Source: Sphingomonas sp. (GTDB lineage: Bacteria > Pseudomonadota > Alphaproteobacteria > Sphingomonadales > Sphingomonadaceae). From it: 64,000 bases of DNA. Under the pieces are notes generated by a model, which was not told where the DNA came from, did not search any database, and saw only the letters and a list, made by a program, of their open reading frames with translations. Location: assembly GCF_017745215.1 (NCBI RefSeq), contig NZ_JAGHZV010000012.1, positions 47,991 to 111,990 on the forward strand. The letters are read 5' to 3'. Made by a program: the position numbers and the translations under genes. The first letter of the stretch is position 1. Every line of letters starts with the position of its first letter. This document shows positions 38,131 to 46,736 of the stretch, in pieces.

Positions 38131-39980
38131 GCTGGCCGCTGCTCGCCCGCGCCGAAGCCGAAGTGCTTGCGGCGCTGGAGAGCGGCACGCCGTGCCTGGC
38201 CGATACGATCGCGATGGTCGGCGCCGCCGAGGAGGATGCCCCCGAGCGCAGGCTGGCCGAGACCTTCGTCCTTTCCGACGGCGAGCTCGGCCTCGTCCTG
38301 CTGCTCGCCACCGCCGCCTTCTCCGAGCCGGCCGCGCGGGCGCTCGAGGCGCGGGGCGGCGCGGGCGGCGTGCCGGTCTGGCTCGCGCGTTCGCTGCTGC
38401 CGGCGCTCGCGCTCGAGCAGCTCTCGGCGCAGGAACGGCTGCGGCGCTTCGAGCTGGTCGAGGCGAGCGGCGGCGACATCGCCGCGCGGCTCAAGCTTCC
38501 CGCCGCGATCCAGGACTGGCTGCTCGGCCTGCCCGCGCTCGATCCGCGCTGTCGCGCCTGGATGGCGCCAGTGCCGGTCGTCCCCGGTCTCGCCGAGCCG
38601 CAGCTCACCGTCGCGCTCGCTGCGCGCCTGCGCGAACGCAGCGGTGCGCTTCCGCCGCTGGTGCAGGCAGGCAGCGAGGAGCCGGGCGCGCTCGCCGCCG
38701 CGCTCGCCGCGCTGGGGCTCCAGCCCTGGCTGCTCCGCGCCGCCGATCTCCCGCCCGAAGCCGAGGCGCGCGACAGCCTCGCGCGGGCCTGGAGCCGCGA
38801 CGCCGCGCTCAACCGCGGCGCGCTGCTGCTCGACGCCGGCGGCGTGGCGCCCGCGCTCGCGCTTGGCTTCGCCGCGCGGGTGGCCGGGCATGTCGTCCTC
38901 TCGGGGCTCGAGGGAACCGCGGCGAGCCTCAGGCCGCTGCACCCGCTCGCCGCGCCCGCGCCGGATCGCCGCAAGCGATGGGCGCAGGCGCTGGGCGAGC
39001 CGCGCGCGACGCGACTAGGGGCGGGCCTTGACCGCGTCGCGCGCCAGTTCCGGCTCGACGGAGCGACGATCGACGCGCTGGTCGCGAGCCATGGCGCGCG
39101 GATCGACGCGGCCGAGGATCCCGCCGAGCTGCTCTGGCATGCCGCCGCGCGCGCCGAGCCGGCGCGGGGCCTGCCCGGCGTCGCGCTGGTCGAGCCGTCG
39201 CATCGCTGGGACCAGCTCGTGCTGCCGCCGGGGATCGAGGCGGCGCTCCACCGGCTCGAGGCGCACGTCCGTCACGCCGGGCGGGTGTTCGACGAATGGG
39301 GATTCGCGACCGGCTTCGGCGGGCGGGGCAGGGGCGTCGCGGCGCTGTTCGCCGGGCCGAGCGGCACCGGCAAGACGATGGCGGCCGAAGTGCTTGCGCA
39401 TGCGCTCGACCTGCGCGTGCTCGTGATCGACCTGTCGCAGGTGATCAGCAAGTTCGTCGGCGAGACCTCGAAGAACATCGCCGCCGCCTTCGACCTCGCC
39501 GAGCGCAGCGGCGCGGTGATGGTGTGGAACGAAGGCGATGCGATCTGGGGCGCGCGCGGCACCGTCGGCCAGGCAGTCGATCGCCACATCAACGCCGAGG
39601 TCGGCGACCTGCTCCAGCGGATCGAAGCGTTCGAGGGCTTCACCGTCGTCACCACCAATCTGCGCCACGCGATCGACCCGGCCTTCCTGCGGCGCTTCCG
39701 CTTCGTCGTCGATTTCCCCGTGCCCTCGGCGGCCGAGCGGCTGCGGATCTGGCAGCGCGCCTTCCCCGCGGCGGCGCCGCTCGACGAGATCGACTTCGGC
39801 GTGCTCGCGCAGCAGCCGCTCACCGGCGCGGCGATCCGCAACATCGCGCTCGCCTCGGCCTTCCAGGCGGCGGCGGGCGGGGGGCGGATCGACCGCCAGC
39901 TGATCGCCGCCGAGCTCGCCGCCGAGCTCAGGAAGTCCGATCCGCTGGTATCGGTGATCGACTGGGGGACGGCGCAATGA
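38127..39980 (+). CDS. eCIS AAA+ ATPase (Afp15/Pvc15-like) with altered Walker B
   Basis: This 617-aa protein has an N-terminal helical region (about residues 1-360) specific to eCIS ATPases and a C-terminal AAA+ domain. Walker A is GPSGTGKT with K416. The segment after it, SQVISKFVGETSKNI, is standard. Walker B, however, reads VMVWNEGDAIWG: the usual aspartate is N468, while E469 is kept. Sensor 1 is VVTTNLRHAID and the arginine finger region is FLRRFRFVVDFP. Afp15 is needed for particle assembly. It overlaps both neighbours by 4 bp. The upstream frame inside the DUF4255 gene is not used because the ATG at 38127 overlaps the previous stop. Confidence 0.88.
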   Translation: MSWPLLARAEAEVLAALESGTPCLADTIAMVGAAEEDAPERRLAETFVLSDGELGLVLLLATAAFSEPAARALEARGGAGGVPVWLARSLLPALALEQLSAQERLRRFELVEASGGDIAARLKLPAAIQDWLLGLPALDPRCRAWMAPVPVVPGLAEPQLTVALAARLRERSGALPPLVQAGSEEPGALAAALAALGLQPWLLRAADLPPEAEARDSLARAWSRDAALNRGALLLDAGGVAPALALGFAARVAGHVVLSGLEGTAASLRPLHPLAAPAPDRRKRWAQALGEPRATRLGAGLDRVARQFRLDGATIDALVASHGARIDAAEDPAELLWHAAARAEPARGLPGVALVEPSHRWDQLVLPPGIEAALHRLEAHVRHAGRVFDEWGFATGFGGRGRGVAALFAGPSGTGKTMAAEVLAHALDLRVLVIDLSQVISKFVGETSKNIAAAFDLAERSGAVMVWNEGDAIWGARGTVGQAVDRHINAEVGDLLQRIEAFEGFTVVTTNLRHAIDPAFLRRFRFVVDFPVPSAAERLRIWQRAFPAAAPLDEIDFGVLAQQPLTGAAIRNIALASAFQAAAGGGRIDRQLIAAELAAELRKSDPLVSVIDWGTAQ

Positions 39981-40177
39981 GCGCGTTCCTCAGCATCTCG
40001 ATCGGCTCGATCTCGGTCCGCGCGTCGAGCGGGATCGATGCGCGCCGGCTCGCCGATGCCTTGCCGAGGGCGCTCGAAGCGGCGCTGGCCGAAGGCGCCG
40101 TCCGCCCGGCGCGACCGACGCCCGTCGAGCGCGCCGCCTGGGCGGTCGCCGATGCGGTGCGGGAGAAGCAGCCGTGA
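39977..40177 (+). CDS. Small eCIS protein (66 aa) with IGxIxVR motif
   Basis: This 66-aa reading frame is kept open between the ATPase and the DUF4157 gene with 4-bp overlaps on both sides (ATGA, GTGA), which supports it as a gene. It begins MSAFLSISIGSISVRASSG, a short beta-hairpin-like start, followed by Ala-rich helices. The start resembles the IHIDRIEIRIDA segment near the end of the protein at 36644. No function is known. Confidence 0.6.
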   Translation: MSAFLSISIGSISVRASSGIDARRLADALPRALEAALAEGAVRPARPTPVERAAWAVADAVREKQP

Positions 40178-43100
40178 GCCTTACCCAGGCCCGCCGCGAT
40201 CCCGTGCTCACCGCGCCGGCATTCCGCGACGCCGGCCGCCCGCTCGACGCGGCGACGCGCAGCGGGTTCGAGAGCGGCTTCGGCCGGGATTTCTCGCGCG
40301 TCCGCGTCCATGACGACGCGCATGCGCACGACGCCGCCCGCGCGCTCGACGCGCGCGCCTATGCCGCGGGCGATCATCTCGTGTTTGGCGCGGGCCAGTA
40401 TCAGCCCGAGACCGCCACCGGCCGCGCGCTGATCGCGCACGAGCTCGCGCACACCGTGCAGCAGGCGGGCGTCGCGATGAAGGCCGACGGGCCGCTTCCC
40501 GCGGGCAGCGACGCGCGGCTCGAGGCCGAGGCGGACCGGGCGGCAGTCGACGTGCTCGCCGGCCGCAGCGCGCCGGCGCTCAGCCGCGCGAACAAGCCGG
40601 TGGTGTTCCGCAACCCCGCGAGCGCGCCGCCCCCGGCCCCGCCTGCCGGCAGCGCTCCGTCGGGGGTGGTGCAGCCCCCCAACATCAAGCCGGGCTTCAC
40701 AGTCGACAAGGCCAACCCGCCGATTGCCAATTCGAACGAGGTCACGATCTGGCTCGACAAGTTCAAGATGCCCAAGCCCAAGGGTTCGGGCCCCTGGGTG
40801 CAGCAGGCGTTCAACGAAGTCGCCGCGGGCAAGCGGCTGGGGACGACCTTGTTCGTCGACCAGAGCTATTCGGCGTGGAAGGAGGATTCGAAGACCGACG
40901 AATATCGCGACGCCTGGCTGCGCCGGAACGGGTTCAAGACCTTCTGGGAGCTGGCCAATGCGATCACCGTCGCGAGCAAGCACCCGACCAACCCGCTCGT
41001 CGTCCATGCCGACATCAAGGCGATCCTGCCGACGCTCGGCGGGGGCTTGCAGAAGATCAAGTGCGACATCGACCATATCGTCGAGAAGCACATGGGCGGC
41101 ACCAGCCAGCCGTCGAACCTCCAGCTGCTCACCTCGAACGTCAACCAGCCGTCGGGCAGCGCCGCGCACGGCGAGCTCAAGGCGCTGGCGCAGCAGTTCA
41201 TCGACTATTCGCCCGATTGGAAGAATGTGAAGCGGATCACGCTGCGCATCGCCAATTGCGAGATCGACCCGACGCCCGACGACATGAGCGTCAAGCTCGA
41301 GACGCTGCTGCGCGCCAATCCGCAGCTCGGCAACGCCAAGGTGGCGGCCTCGGCGGACCGCAAGCCGCTCTACCTCGCCGCGGGCGCGATGGGCGAGACG
41401 ATCCAGGTCCAGCCCAAGGGCGAGACGCCGATCGACGATGCCGGCGTGCGGATCGTTCCCGGGGTGAAGCTCTCGAAATACAAGCGCGGCGCGGCGGCGA
41501 CGCTGCCCGACACCGTGGTCGGCGAGCTCGACAATCGCGCGATGACCAAGAGCGGTGCGGCGGACAAGGGCATCGAGTTCCAGGCCAAGCCGCCGCCGAA
41601 GCCCGTCCCCGGTGCCGCCGCGGCCGCGGCCACCGGTCCCGCCACGCCCGCCGAGACGATGATCCCGGCGAACACCGAGCATCGCGTGCTCTCGCTCGAC
41701 AAGACCAAGTTCAAGGGGCTGGCCTTCTATTATCCCTACCTCAGCCCCGGCACGATCAAGACCGTCGACATCGACGGCAACGGCGGGCTGATCGGCACCG
41801 GCGTGATCAAGCCCACGGTGCAGTTCTTCGGCGACCTCGACATCGCCTTCGGGCCCAACGAGCTCAAGCTGGTCAAGAAGCTCAACGTCGAGACGCTCAA
41901 CGGCTCGGCGCTGATGCAGCGGCTGAAGAACAACTTCCGCTTCACCGACAGCAGCCTCGACCTCGACCTGATGAAGTTCGTGCCGAGCGGTCAGGTGAGC
42001 TTCAGCGCCGGGCCGGCGGACAAGCCGATCGTCACCGGCACGATCAAGGCGAGCGTCGAGGGCGGCGCCTTCGTCGCGACCGGCGACCTCAAGGCGGGCG
42101 AAATCCCCGGCATCACCGCGGCCGACGGCAAGGTCACCTACAACAGCAAGACCGGCTGGTCGGGGCTGGTGAAGGCGACCTCGACGAAGTTCCCGGGCGC
42201 GACCAAGGTCGATGTCTCGGTCGGCATGCGCGAGGGGGCCAAGGGGCTCGAGTTCTTCGGCGACGGCGGCGTCACCACCAAGGTGCGCGAGACCGACATC
42301 ACTCTGAACGCCTCGTGGCGCGGCAGCACGATCGGCTATTACGGCAAGGCCGTCATCCCCAAGCCGTTCCCGCTGGTCGATGCGGTCGAGATCGGCGGCA
42401 GCTACCAGGATTCGACGCTGGTGCTGAACGGCACGGTCAAGGGCTTCACCTGGAAGAACAAGTTCCAGGGCGACCTGGCGGTCAAATATGTCAAGAAGGA
42501 CGGCGAGGACGGGAAGTTCTCGGGGACCGTCGACGCCAAGACGATCGGCGACACGTCGAAGATGGACGGCCACATCAACCTGACGCTGCACGACAGCGGC
42601 CGGCTGAGCGGCCTCGGCGAAATCTCCTACCAGGTCACCAAGGACATCCGCCCCAAGCTCGGTATCGAGCTGCTGGCCGGCAATCCGGGGTATCGTGTGC
42701 GGCTGTTCGGCGAAGTGAGCTTCAACACCATCCCGCTCACCGGCCAATGGCCCAAGCCCGGCGGCGAGCGGCGCGATATCCTCAAGGGCGTCGGCGTCAA
42801 GGTCTCGCTGCCGGTGGCGCCGGTGCCCGGCCTCTCGGTCTATTTCAGCGCGAAGGGGTCGCTCGGCGTCGAATATGGCGTCGGGCCGCTCGCGCTCAAC
42901 AATGTGAAGTTCAACGGCGAGCTCTGGCCGCTTGAGGACGATCCCAAGGTCAAGGCCAAGCTCACCGGTCGGCTCGCCGCGCCCGCGTTCGTCGGCGTCT
43001 ACGGCACCTTCGGCGCGCGGTTGGGCGCCGAGGTGTTCGCCGGCGCGCTGGGGCTGAACGGCGGGATCGACATCACCCCCAGCCTGCGCCTCAACGTCGA

Positions 43101-43443
43101 TGCGGGGATCGACGTCGCCGCCGAATATGGCGCGCAGGGCTTCTCCTTCGAAGCGATCGCCACCGTGAAGGGCGCGCTCGAGGCGGCGCTCGGCATCGAC
43201 CTCAAGGGCGAGATCTACGGCGCCTATGGCCTGCTTTCCTACACCTGGACCTATCCGGTCGCGCGGACCCAGCCCAAGCGGCTGGGCCCCGAGCTCAAGG
43301 TGACGCTCGGCAAGCTCGCCTATTCGAAGGAGAAGGGCATCACTTGGCCGAGCCTCGACCAGATCGACTATGAGCCCAAGGAGTTCGATCCCAAGTCGAT
43401 CATCTCCGACCTGCTCAGCGACACGAAGCCGCAGAAGACGTGA
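40174..43443 (+). CDS. DUF4157 protein with internal HNH-like nuclease motif, candidate eCIS cargo
   Basis: This 1089-aa protein starts with a DUF4157 domain (about residues 1-125; SGFESGFGRDFSRVRVHDD, then H89-E90-L-A-H93 in IAHELAHTVQQ, a zincin-like site). A Pro-rich linker follows. Near residues 294-326 lies an HNH-endonuclease-like pattern: CDIDHIVEKHMGG with D300-H301, then N315 in SNLQLLTSNVN. The long C-terminal half (from about 510) is beta-rich and repetitive, with Gly-flanked amphipathic strands. DUF4157 is known as a frequent eCIS-associated domain, often at the head of multidomain toxins. A cargo role is inferred. The start is GTG at 40174, overlapping the previous stop. Confidence 0.85.
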   Translation: MSLTQARRDPVLTAPAFRDAGRPLDAATRSGFESGFGRDFSRVRVHDDAHAHDAARALDARAYAAGDHLVFGAGQYQPETATGRALIAHELAHTVQQAGVAMKADGPLPAGSDARLEAEADRAAVDVLAGRSAPALSRANKPVVFRNPASAPPPAPPAGSAPSGVVQPPNIKPGFTVDKANPPIANSNEVTIWLDKFKMPKPKGSGPWVQQAFNEVAAGKRLGTTLFVDQSYSAWKEDSKTDEYRDAWLRRNGFKTFWELANAITVASKHPTNPLVVHADIKAILPTLGGGLQKIKCDIDHIVEKHMGGTSQPSNLQLLTSNVNQPSGSAAHGELKALAQQFIDYSPDWKNVKRITLRIANCEIDPTPDDMSVKLETLLRANPQLGNAKVAASADRKPLYLAAGAMGETIQVQPKGETPIDDAGVRIVPGVKLSKYKRGAAATLPDTVVGELDNRAMTKSGAADKGIEFQAKPPPKPVPGAAAAAATGPATPAETMIPANTEHRVLSLDKTKFKGLAFYYPYLSPGTIKTVDIDGNGGLIGTGVIKPTVQFFGDLDIAFGPNELKLVKKLNVETLNGSALMQRLKNNFRFTDSSLDLDLMKFVPSGQVSFSAGPADKPIVTGTIKASVEGGAFVATGDLKAGEIPGITAADGKVTYNSKTGWSGLVKATSTKFPGATKVDVSVGMREGAKGLEFFGDGGVTTKVRETDITLNASWRGSTIGYYGKAVIPKPFPLVDAVEIGGSYQDSTLVLNGTVKGFTWKNKFQGDLAVKYVKKDGEDGKFSGTVDAKTIGDTSKMDGHINLTLHDSGRLSGLGEISYQVTKDIRPKLGIELLAGNPGYRVRLFGEVSFNTIPLTGQWPKPGGERRDILKGVGVKVSLPVAPVPGLSVYFSAKGSLGVEYGVGPLALNNVKFNGELWPLEDDPKVKAKLTGRLAAPAFVGVYGTFGARLGAEVFAGALGLNGGIDITPSLRLNVDAGIDVAAEYGAQGFSFEAIATVKGALEAALGIDLKGEIYGAYGLLSYTWTYPVARTQPKRLGPELKVTLGKLAYSKEKGITWPSLDQIDYEPKEFDPKSIISDLLSDTKPQKT

Positions 43444-44090
43444 GCACGACGCCGATCGCGCCGCCGGTGCTCCAGGGCGGGTTCATCCTCTTCGACGGGG
43501 AGGGGAAGACGCTGCTGCGCACCATCCCCTTCCAGTACAACCCCGACACGCTCACCCGCACGCTCACCCCGCGCGCCGCCAAGGCCGAGGGCGGCGACCG
43601 GCTCGAGGCGCTGCGGCTGATCGGCCCGCCGGTCGAGACGATCAAGCTCGACGCCGAGTTCGACGCGGTCGATCGGGTGGGCGGCAGCGGCGGCCAGCCG
43701 GGCGGCGACGGGGTGGCGGGCGACCTGGCGGCGCTCGAGACGATCGTCACCCCGCGCGCCTCGGACATCCAGAGCGAGGCGCGCAACGCCGCGATGGGCA
43801 CGCTCGAGATCCTGCCCGCGCCTGCGCCGCTCGTGGTGGTGGTGCTCGGCCCCAACCGCATCCTGCCGGTCCGGATCAACGACCTCGGCATCGTCGAGGA
43901 GATGTTCGACACGCGCCTCACCCCGATCCGCGCGCGGGTCAGCCTCACCCTGCGCGTGCTCAGCACCGACGATCTCGCGCCGGGCAGCAAGGGCGCTTCG
44001 CTCTACATCGCCGCGCTCCAGCGCCGCGAGCGGCTGGCGGGCGCGCGCAAGGGCTCGCTCGGCGGGCTCGGTCTCACGGGAGCGCCATGA
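43440..44090 (+). CDS. CIS_tube-type baseplate/tube-adaptor protein (Afp7 N-terminal-like)
   Basis: This 216-aa protein shows the CIS_tube pattern: a beta strand ending in IPFQYNPDTLTRTLTPRA near residue 32, followed by LEALRLIGPPVETIKLDAEFD, and ending in DTRLTPIRARVSLTLRVLS. In Afp and PVC this domain sits at the tube-spike junction and is usually fused to a LysM domain. Here the LysM-like part is the next separate gene. The start is GTG within GTGA, overlapping the DUF4157 stop. Confidence 0.82.
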   Translation: MSTTPIAPPVLQGGFILFDGEGKTLLRTIPFQYNPDTLTRTLTPRAAKAEGGDRLEALRLIGPPVETIKLDAEFDAVDRVGGSGGQPGGDGVAGDLAALETIVTPRASDIQSEARNAAMGTLEILPAPAPLVVVVLGPNRILPVRINDLGIVEEMFDTRLTPIRARVSLTLRVLSTDDLAPGSKGASLYIAALQRRERLAGARKGSLGGLGLTGAP

Positions 44091-44401
44091 TGGCCGAACT
44101 GCCGCTCAACAGCCGCTATCGCTATGTCGCCGAGCGCCGCACCACGCTCCCTTCGGGCGACGAGGTCGCGTTCCTCGGGCGGCGCGTGATCCCCGACCTC
44201 GACAAATACACCCCGCTCGACCGCCACCGCGTCGTCGAGGGCGATCGGATCGACCAGGTCTCGACCGGCGCCTATGGCGATCCGCTGCTCTACTGGCGGA
44301 TCGTCGACGCCGCGGGCGAGTCCGATCCCTTCGCCGCCTGCCGCCCGGTGGGGCGCACGCTGATCATCCCCTTGCCGATCGAGGTGACCGGCAATGGCTG
44401 A
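44087..44401 (+). CDS. LysM-like small baseplate protein
   Basis: This 104-aa protein ends in a LysM-like or gp53-like segment: RHRVVEGDRIDQVSTGAYGDPLLYWRIVDAAG. In eCIS this module stabilises the baseplate hub. It begins ATGATG at 44087, overlapping the previous stop, and its end overlaps the next gene by 8 bp. Together with the 43440 gene it corresponds to a split Afp7/Pvc7. Confidence 0.72.
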   Translation: MMAELPLNSRYRYVAERRTTLPSGDEVAFLGRRVIPDLDKYTPLDRHRVVEGDRIDQVSTGAYGDPLLYWRIVDAAGESDPFAACRPVGRTLIIPLPIEVTGNG

Positions 44402-45512
44402 CCTGAAGGGCGTCTCGCTCACCTTGCTGATGGGGCCGGTCGCGGTGATGCCGGTGCCTGCGGTGGTGACGCACGCGTTCGAGAGCGCGCAAGTGACGCG
44501 CGGAGTCGACCAGCGCTCGGGCTTCCAGATCAGCTTCACCTATTCCAAGACCTCGCCGATCGCGACGCAGATGCTGCCTGCGGGCTTCTTCGACCCGATG
44601 ATCCGCGTGATCCTGGTCGCGACGCTGAACGGTCTTCCCCATGTCCTCGCCGACGGGCCGATCAAGCGCCAGGACGTCGCGGCCTCGCCCAACCCGGGCG
44701 AGAACAAGCTGACGATCACCGGCGAGGACGTGACCAGCTACATGGACCTGATCTCGCTGGACGGCATGCCCTATCCGGCGATGCCGCCCTTCGCGCGCGT
44801 CGCGATGATGCTGGCGAAATACGCGATGTTCGGGGTGATCCCCGCGACGATCCCGACGCCCTTCTCGTTCACCGCGAGCCCGACCGAGAAATACGCCCAG
44901 CAGAAGGGCACCGACTATAGCTACGCCAAGAAGCTCGCCGACGATGCGAAATACGCCTTCTACGCGACGCCGGGGCCGATGCCGGGCACCAACACCGTCT
45001 ATTGGGGGCCCGAGATCCGCGTCGGCGTGCCGCAGCCGGCGATCACGATCGACATGGACCAGGCGAGCAACATCGACGCGCTCAACTTCAGCGCCGACGG
45101 CAATGCCGCCGAGCTGACCTATGCCTTCGTCAAGATCGCCGGCTTCTCGGTGCCGCTGCCGATGCCGCCGATGTCGCTGCTCCGCCCGCCCTTGAGCGCG
45201 CGGCCGCTGATCACCACCAAGCTCCGCCTGCTCGACACCGAGCGCAAATCGACCCCCGAAGTGCTCGAGGCGCTGCTCGCCGGCGGCGCGCGCGCCGAGC
45301 CGATGAGCGCGACCGGATCGCTCGACACCCAGCGCTATGGCACCCCGCTCGATGCGCGCCAGCTCGTCGGGGTGCGCGGCGCGGGGCTCGCGCATGACGG
45401 GCTCTGGTACGTCAAGCAAGTCACCCACACGCTCGGCCGCGGCAGCTGGAAACAGGCGTTCCAGCTCGCGCGCGAGGGGCTGATCTCGAACGTCCCGGCG
45501 GTGCGGCCATGA
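44394..45512 (+). CDS. Baseplate hub protein, gp27-like (phage late control D-like)
   Basis: This 372-aa protein has the hub fold pattern: GFQISFTYSKTSPIATQMLP near residue 43, VLADGPIKRQDVAASPNPGENKLTITGEDVT near 83, and a C-terminal GLAHDGLWYVKQVTHTLGRGSWKQAFQLAREG, the typical end of D/gp27 proteins. It forms the trimeric hub to which tube and spike attach. In Afp this part is fused with the gp5-like spike as Afp8; here the two are separate overlapping genes. Confidence 0.85.
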   Translation: MADLKGVSLTLLMGPVAVMPVPAVVTHAFESAQVTRGVDQRSGFQISFTYSKTSPIATQMLPAGFFDPMIRVILVATLNGLPHVLADGPIKRQDVAASPNPGENKLTITGEDVTSYMDLISLDGMPYPAMPPFARVAMMLAKYAMFGVIPATIPTPFSFTASPTEKYAQQKGTDYSYAKKLADDAKYAFYATPGPMPGTNTVYWGPEIRVGVPQPAITIDMDQASNIDALNFSADGNAAELTYAFVKIAGFSVPLPMPPMSLLRPPLSARPLITTKLRLLDTERKSTPEVLEALLAGGARAEPMSATGSLDTQRYGTPLDARQLVGVRGAGLAHDGLWYVKQVTHTLGRGSWKQAFQLAREGLISNVPAVRP

Positions 45513-46021
45513 GCGAGGGCCAGCGCTATTACGGCAAGTACCGCGCGACGGTGCTCAACAACATCGATCCGCAGATGCAGGGCCGCGTCCAGGTCCAGCT
45601 CGGCGACCAGTACGGCCTCTTCCCCTCGACCTGGGCGCTGCCCTGCTTCCCCTTCGCGGGCAAGGGTCAGGCCGGCGCGGTCGCGCTCCCCGCGATCGGC
45701 AGCCTGGTGTGGGTCGAGTTCGAGGCCGGCGACCCCGACTATCCAATCTGGACGGGCTCCTTCTACGGCGATCCCGCGGGCTTCCCGGTGCTCGCGATGG
45801 GGCTCACGCCGGTGACGCCCAACATCCATTTCCAGACGACGACGGGGGTGACGCTCACCCTCTCCGACAATCCCGCCGCGCAAGTGATGATCAAGACCGC
45901 GGCGGGCGCGAGCATCCTGATCGGCGCGGCGGGGATCACCATCTCGAACGGGCAGGGCGCCTCGATCGCGCTCGCCGGGCCGACGGTGGCGATCAACGGC
46001 ACCGCGCTGGTGGTGACCTGA
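45509..46021 (+). CDS. Spike protein, gp5/VgrG OB-fold-like (baseplate assembly protein V)
   Basis: This 170-aa protein has the gp5 OB-fold start YYGKYRATVLNNIDPQMQGRVQVQLGD, followed by PAIGSLVWVEFEAGDPDYPIWTGSFYGD. A short Gly/Ala/Thr-rich repeat tail (TTTGVTLTLSD, ASILIGAAGITISNGQGASIALAG) should form the triple-stranded beta-helix needle. It overlaps the PAAR gene by one base (TGATG). Confidence 0.9.
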   Translation: MSEGQRYYGKYRATVLNNIDPQMQGRVQVQLGDQYGLFPSTWALPCFPFAGKGQAGAVALPAIGSLVWVEFEAGDPDYPIWTGSFYGDPAGFPVLAMGLTPVTPNIHFQTTTGVTLTLSDNPAAQVMIKTAAGASILIGAAGITISNGQGASIALAGPTVAINGTALVVT

Positions 46022-46365
46022 TGCCCGGCCCCGTCCTCCACACCGGCGCGACCGCGATGTGCCCGCACGGCGGTCAGCTCAACATCGTCGTCGCGAGCCC
46101 GCGGGTGGTGGTGAACGGCATGCCCGCCGCGGTGATCACCGACCAGGGGCTCGTCGCCGGCTGCCCCTTCCAGGTGCCGGTGGGCGCGGGAACCAAGCCG
46201 CAGCCCTGCGTCACCACCAAATGGATCGTCGGCGCGACGCGGGTAATGGCGGGCGGCATGCCGGTGCTGATCAATCCGTGCACCGCGCTCTGCCTCTCGG
46301 CCGAGCAGATCCCCGGCGGGCCGCCGGTCATCTCGGCCTCGCAGACGAGAGTGATCGCGACATGA
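46021..46365 (+). CDS. PAAR-like spike tip protein (Afp10-like)
   Basis: This 114-aa protein begins MPGPVLHTGATAMCPHGGQ. Cys and His residues at the start (C14, H16) and later cysteines in GCPFQ, QPCVTTK and PCTALC suit metal binding at the tip. The pattern VNGMPAAVITDQ is typical of PAAR-like/DUF4280 proteins. It caps the spike needle and can carry effectors. No extra toxin domain is attached. Confidence 0.85.
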   Translation: MPGPVLHTGATAMCPHGGQLNIVVASPRVVVNGMPAAVITDQGLVAGCPFQVPVGAGTKPQPCVTTKWIVGATRVMAGGMPVLINPCTALCLSAEQIPGGPPVISASQTRVIAT

Positions 46366-46736
46366 CCCGCATGGCCTATCCCTTCCGCCCCTCGGCGAGC
46401 GGGCGCAGCGTCACGGTGGAGGACGGCAGCCCCGAGCATGTCCGCCAGATGCTCATGCTGCTGATCCTCACCATCCCCGGCGAGCGCGTGATGCGCCCCG
46501 ATCTCGGTAGCCCGACGCTGCAGATGCTGTTCGGCGCGGGCAATGGCGCGGCCGCCGCGGCGCTCGAAGCGACGCTCGCCGCGACGATCACCCAGCAGCT
46601 CGGGCAGTATCTCCACCTCCAGGGACTCACCGTCGAGTTCGACGAGGCCGAGGCGGCGCTGGAGGTGACGGTCGATTACTGGCTGCTCCAGGCGCTCGAG
46701 CCGGGCAAGCTCTCGCTCCAGAGGAAGCTCGGATGA
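46362..46736 (+). CDS. gp25-like baseplate wedge protein (Afp9-like)
   Basis: This 124-aa protein shows the gp25 pattern: MAYPFRPSASGRSVTVEDG, SPEHVRQMLMLLILTIPGERVMRPDLGSP and VDYWLLQALEPGKLSLQR. The EPR-like core (PGERVMRPDLG) anchors the sheath to the baseplate in phages and T6SS. It overlaps both neighbours by 4 bp. Confidence 0.9.
   Translation: MTRMAYPFRPSASGRSVTVEDGSPEHVRQMLMLLILTIPGERVMRPDLGSPTLQMLFGAGNGAAAAALEATLAATITQQLGQYLHLQGLTVEFDEAEAALEVTVDYWLLQALEPGKLSLQRKLG

Noticed and set aside
46021..46365. PAAR protein with fused toxin
   Set aside because: The protein is only 114 aa and fully accounted for by the PAAR-like tip.
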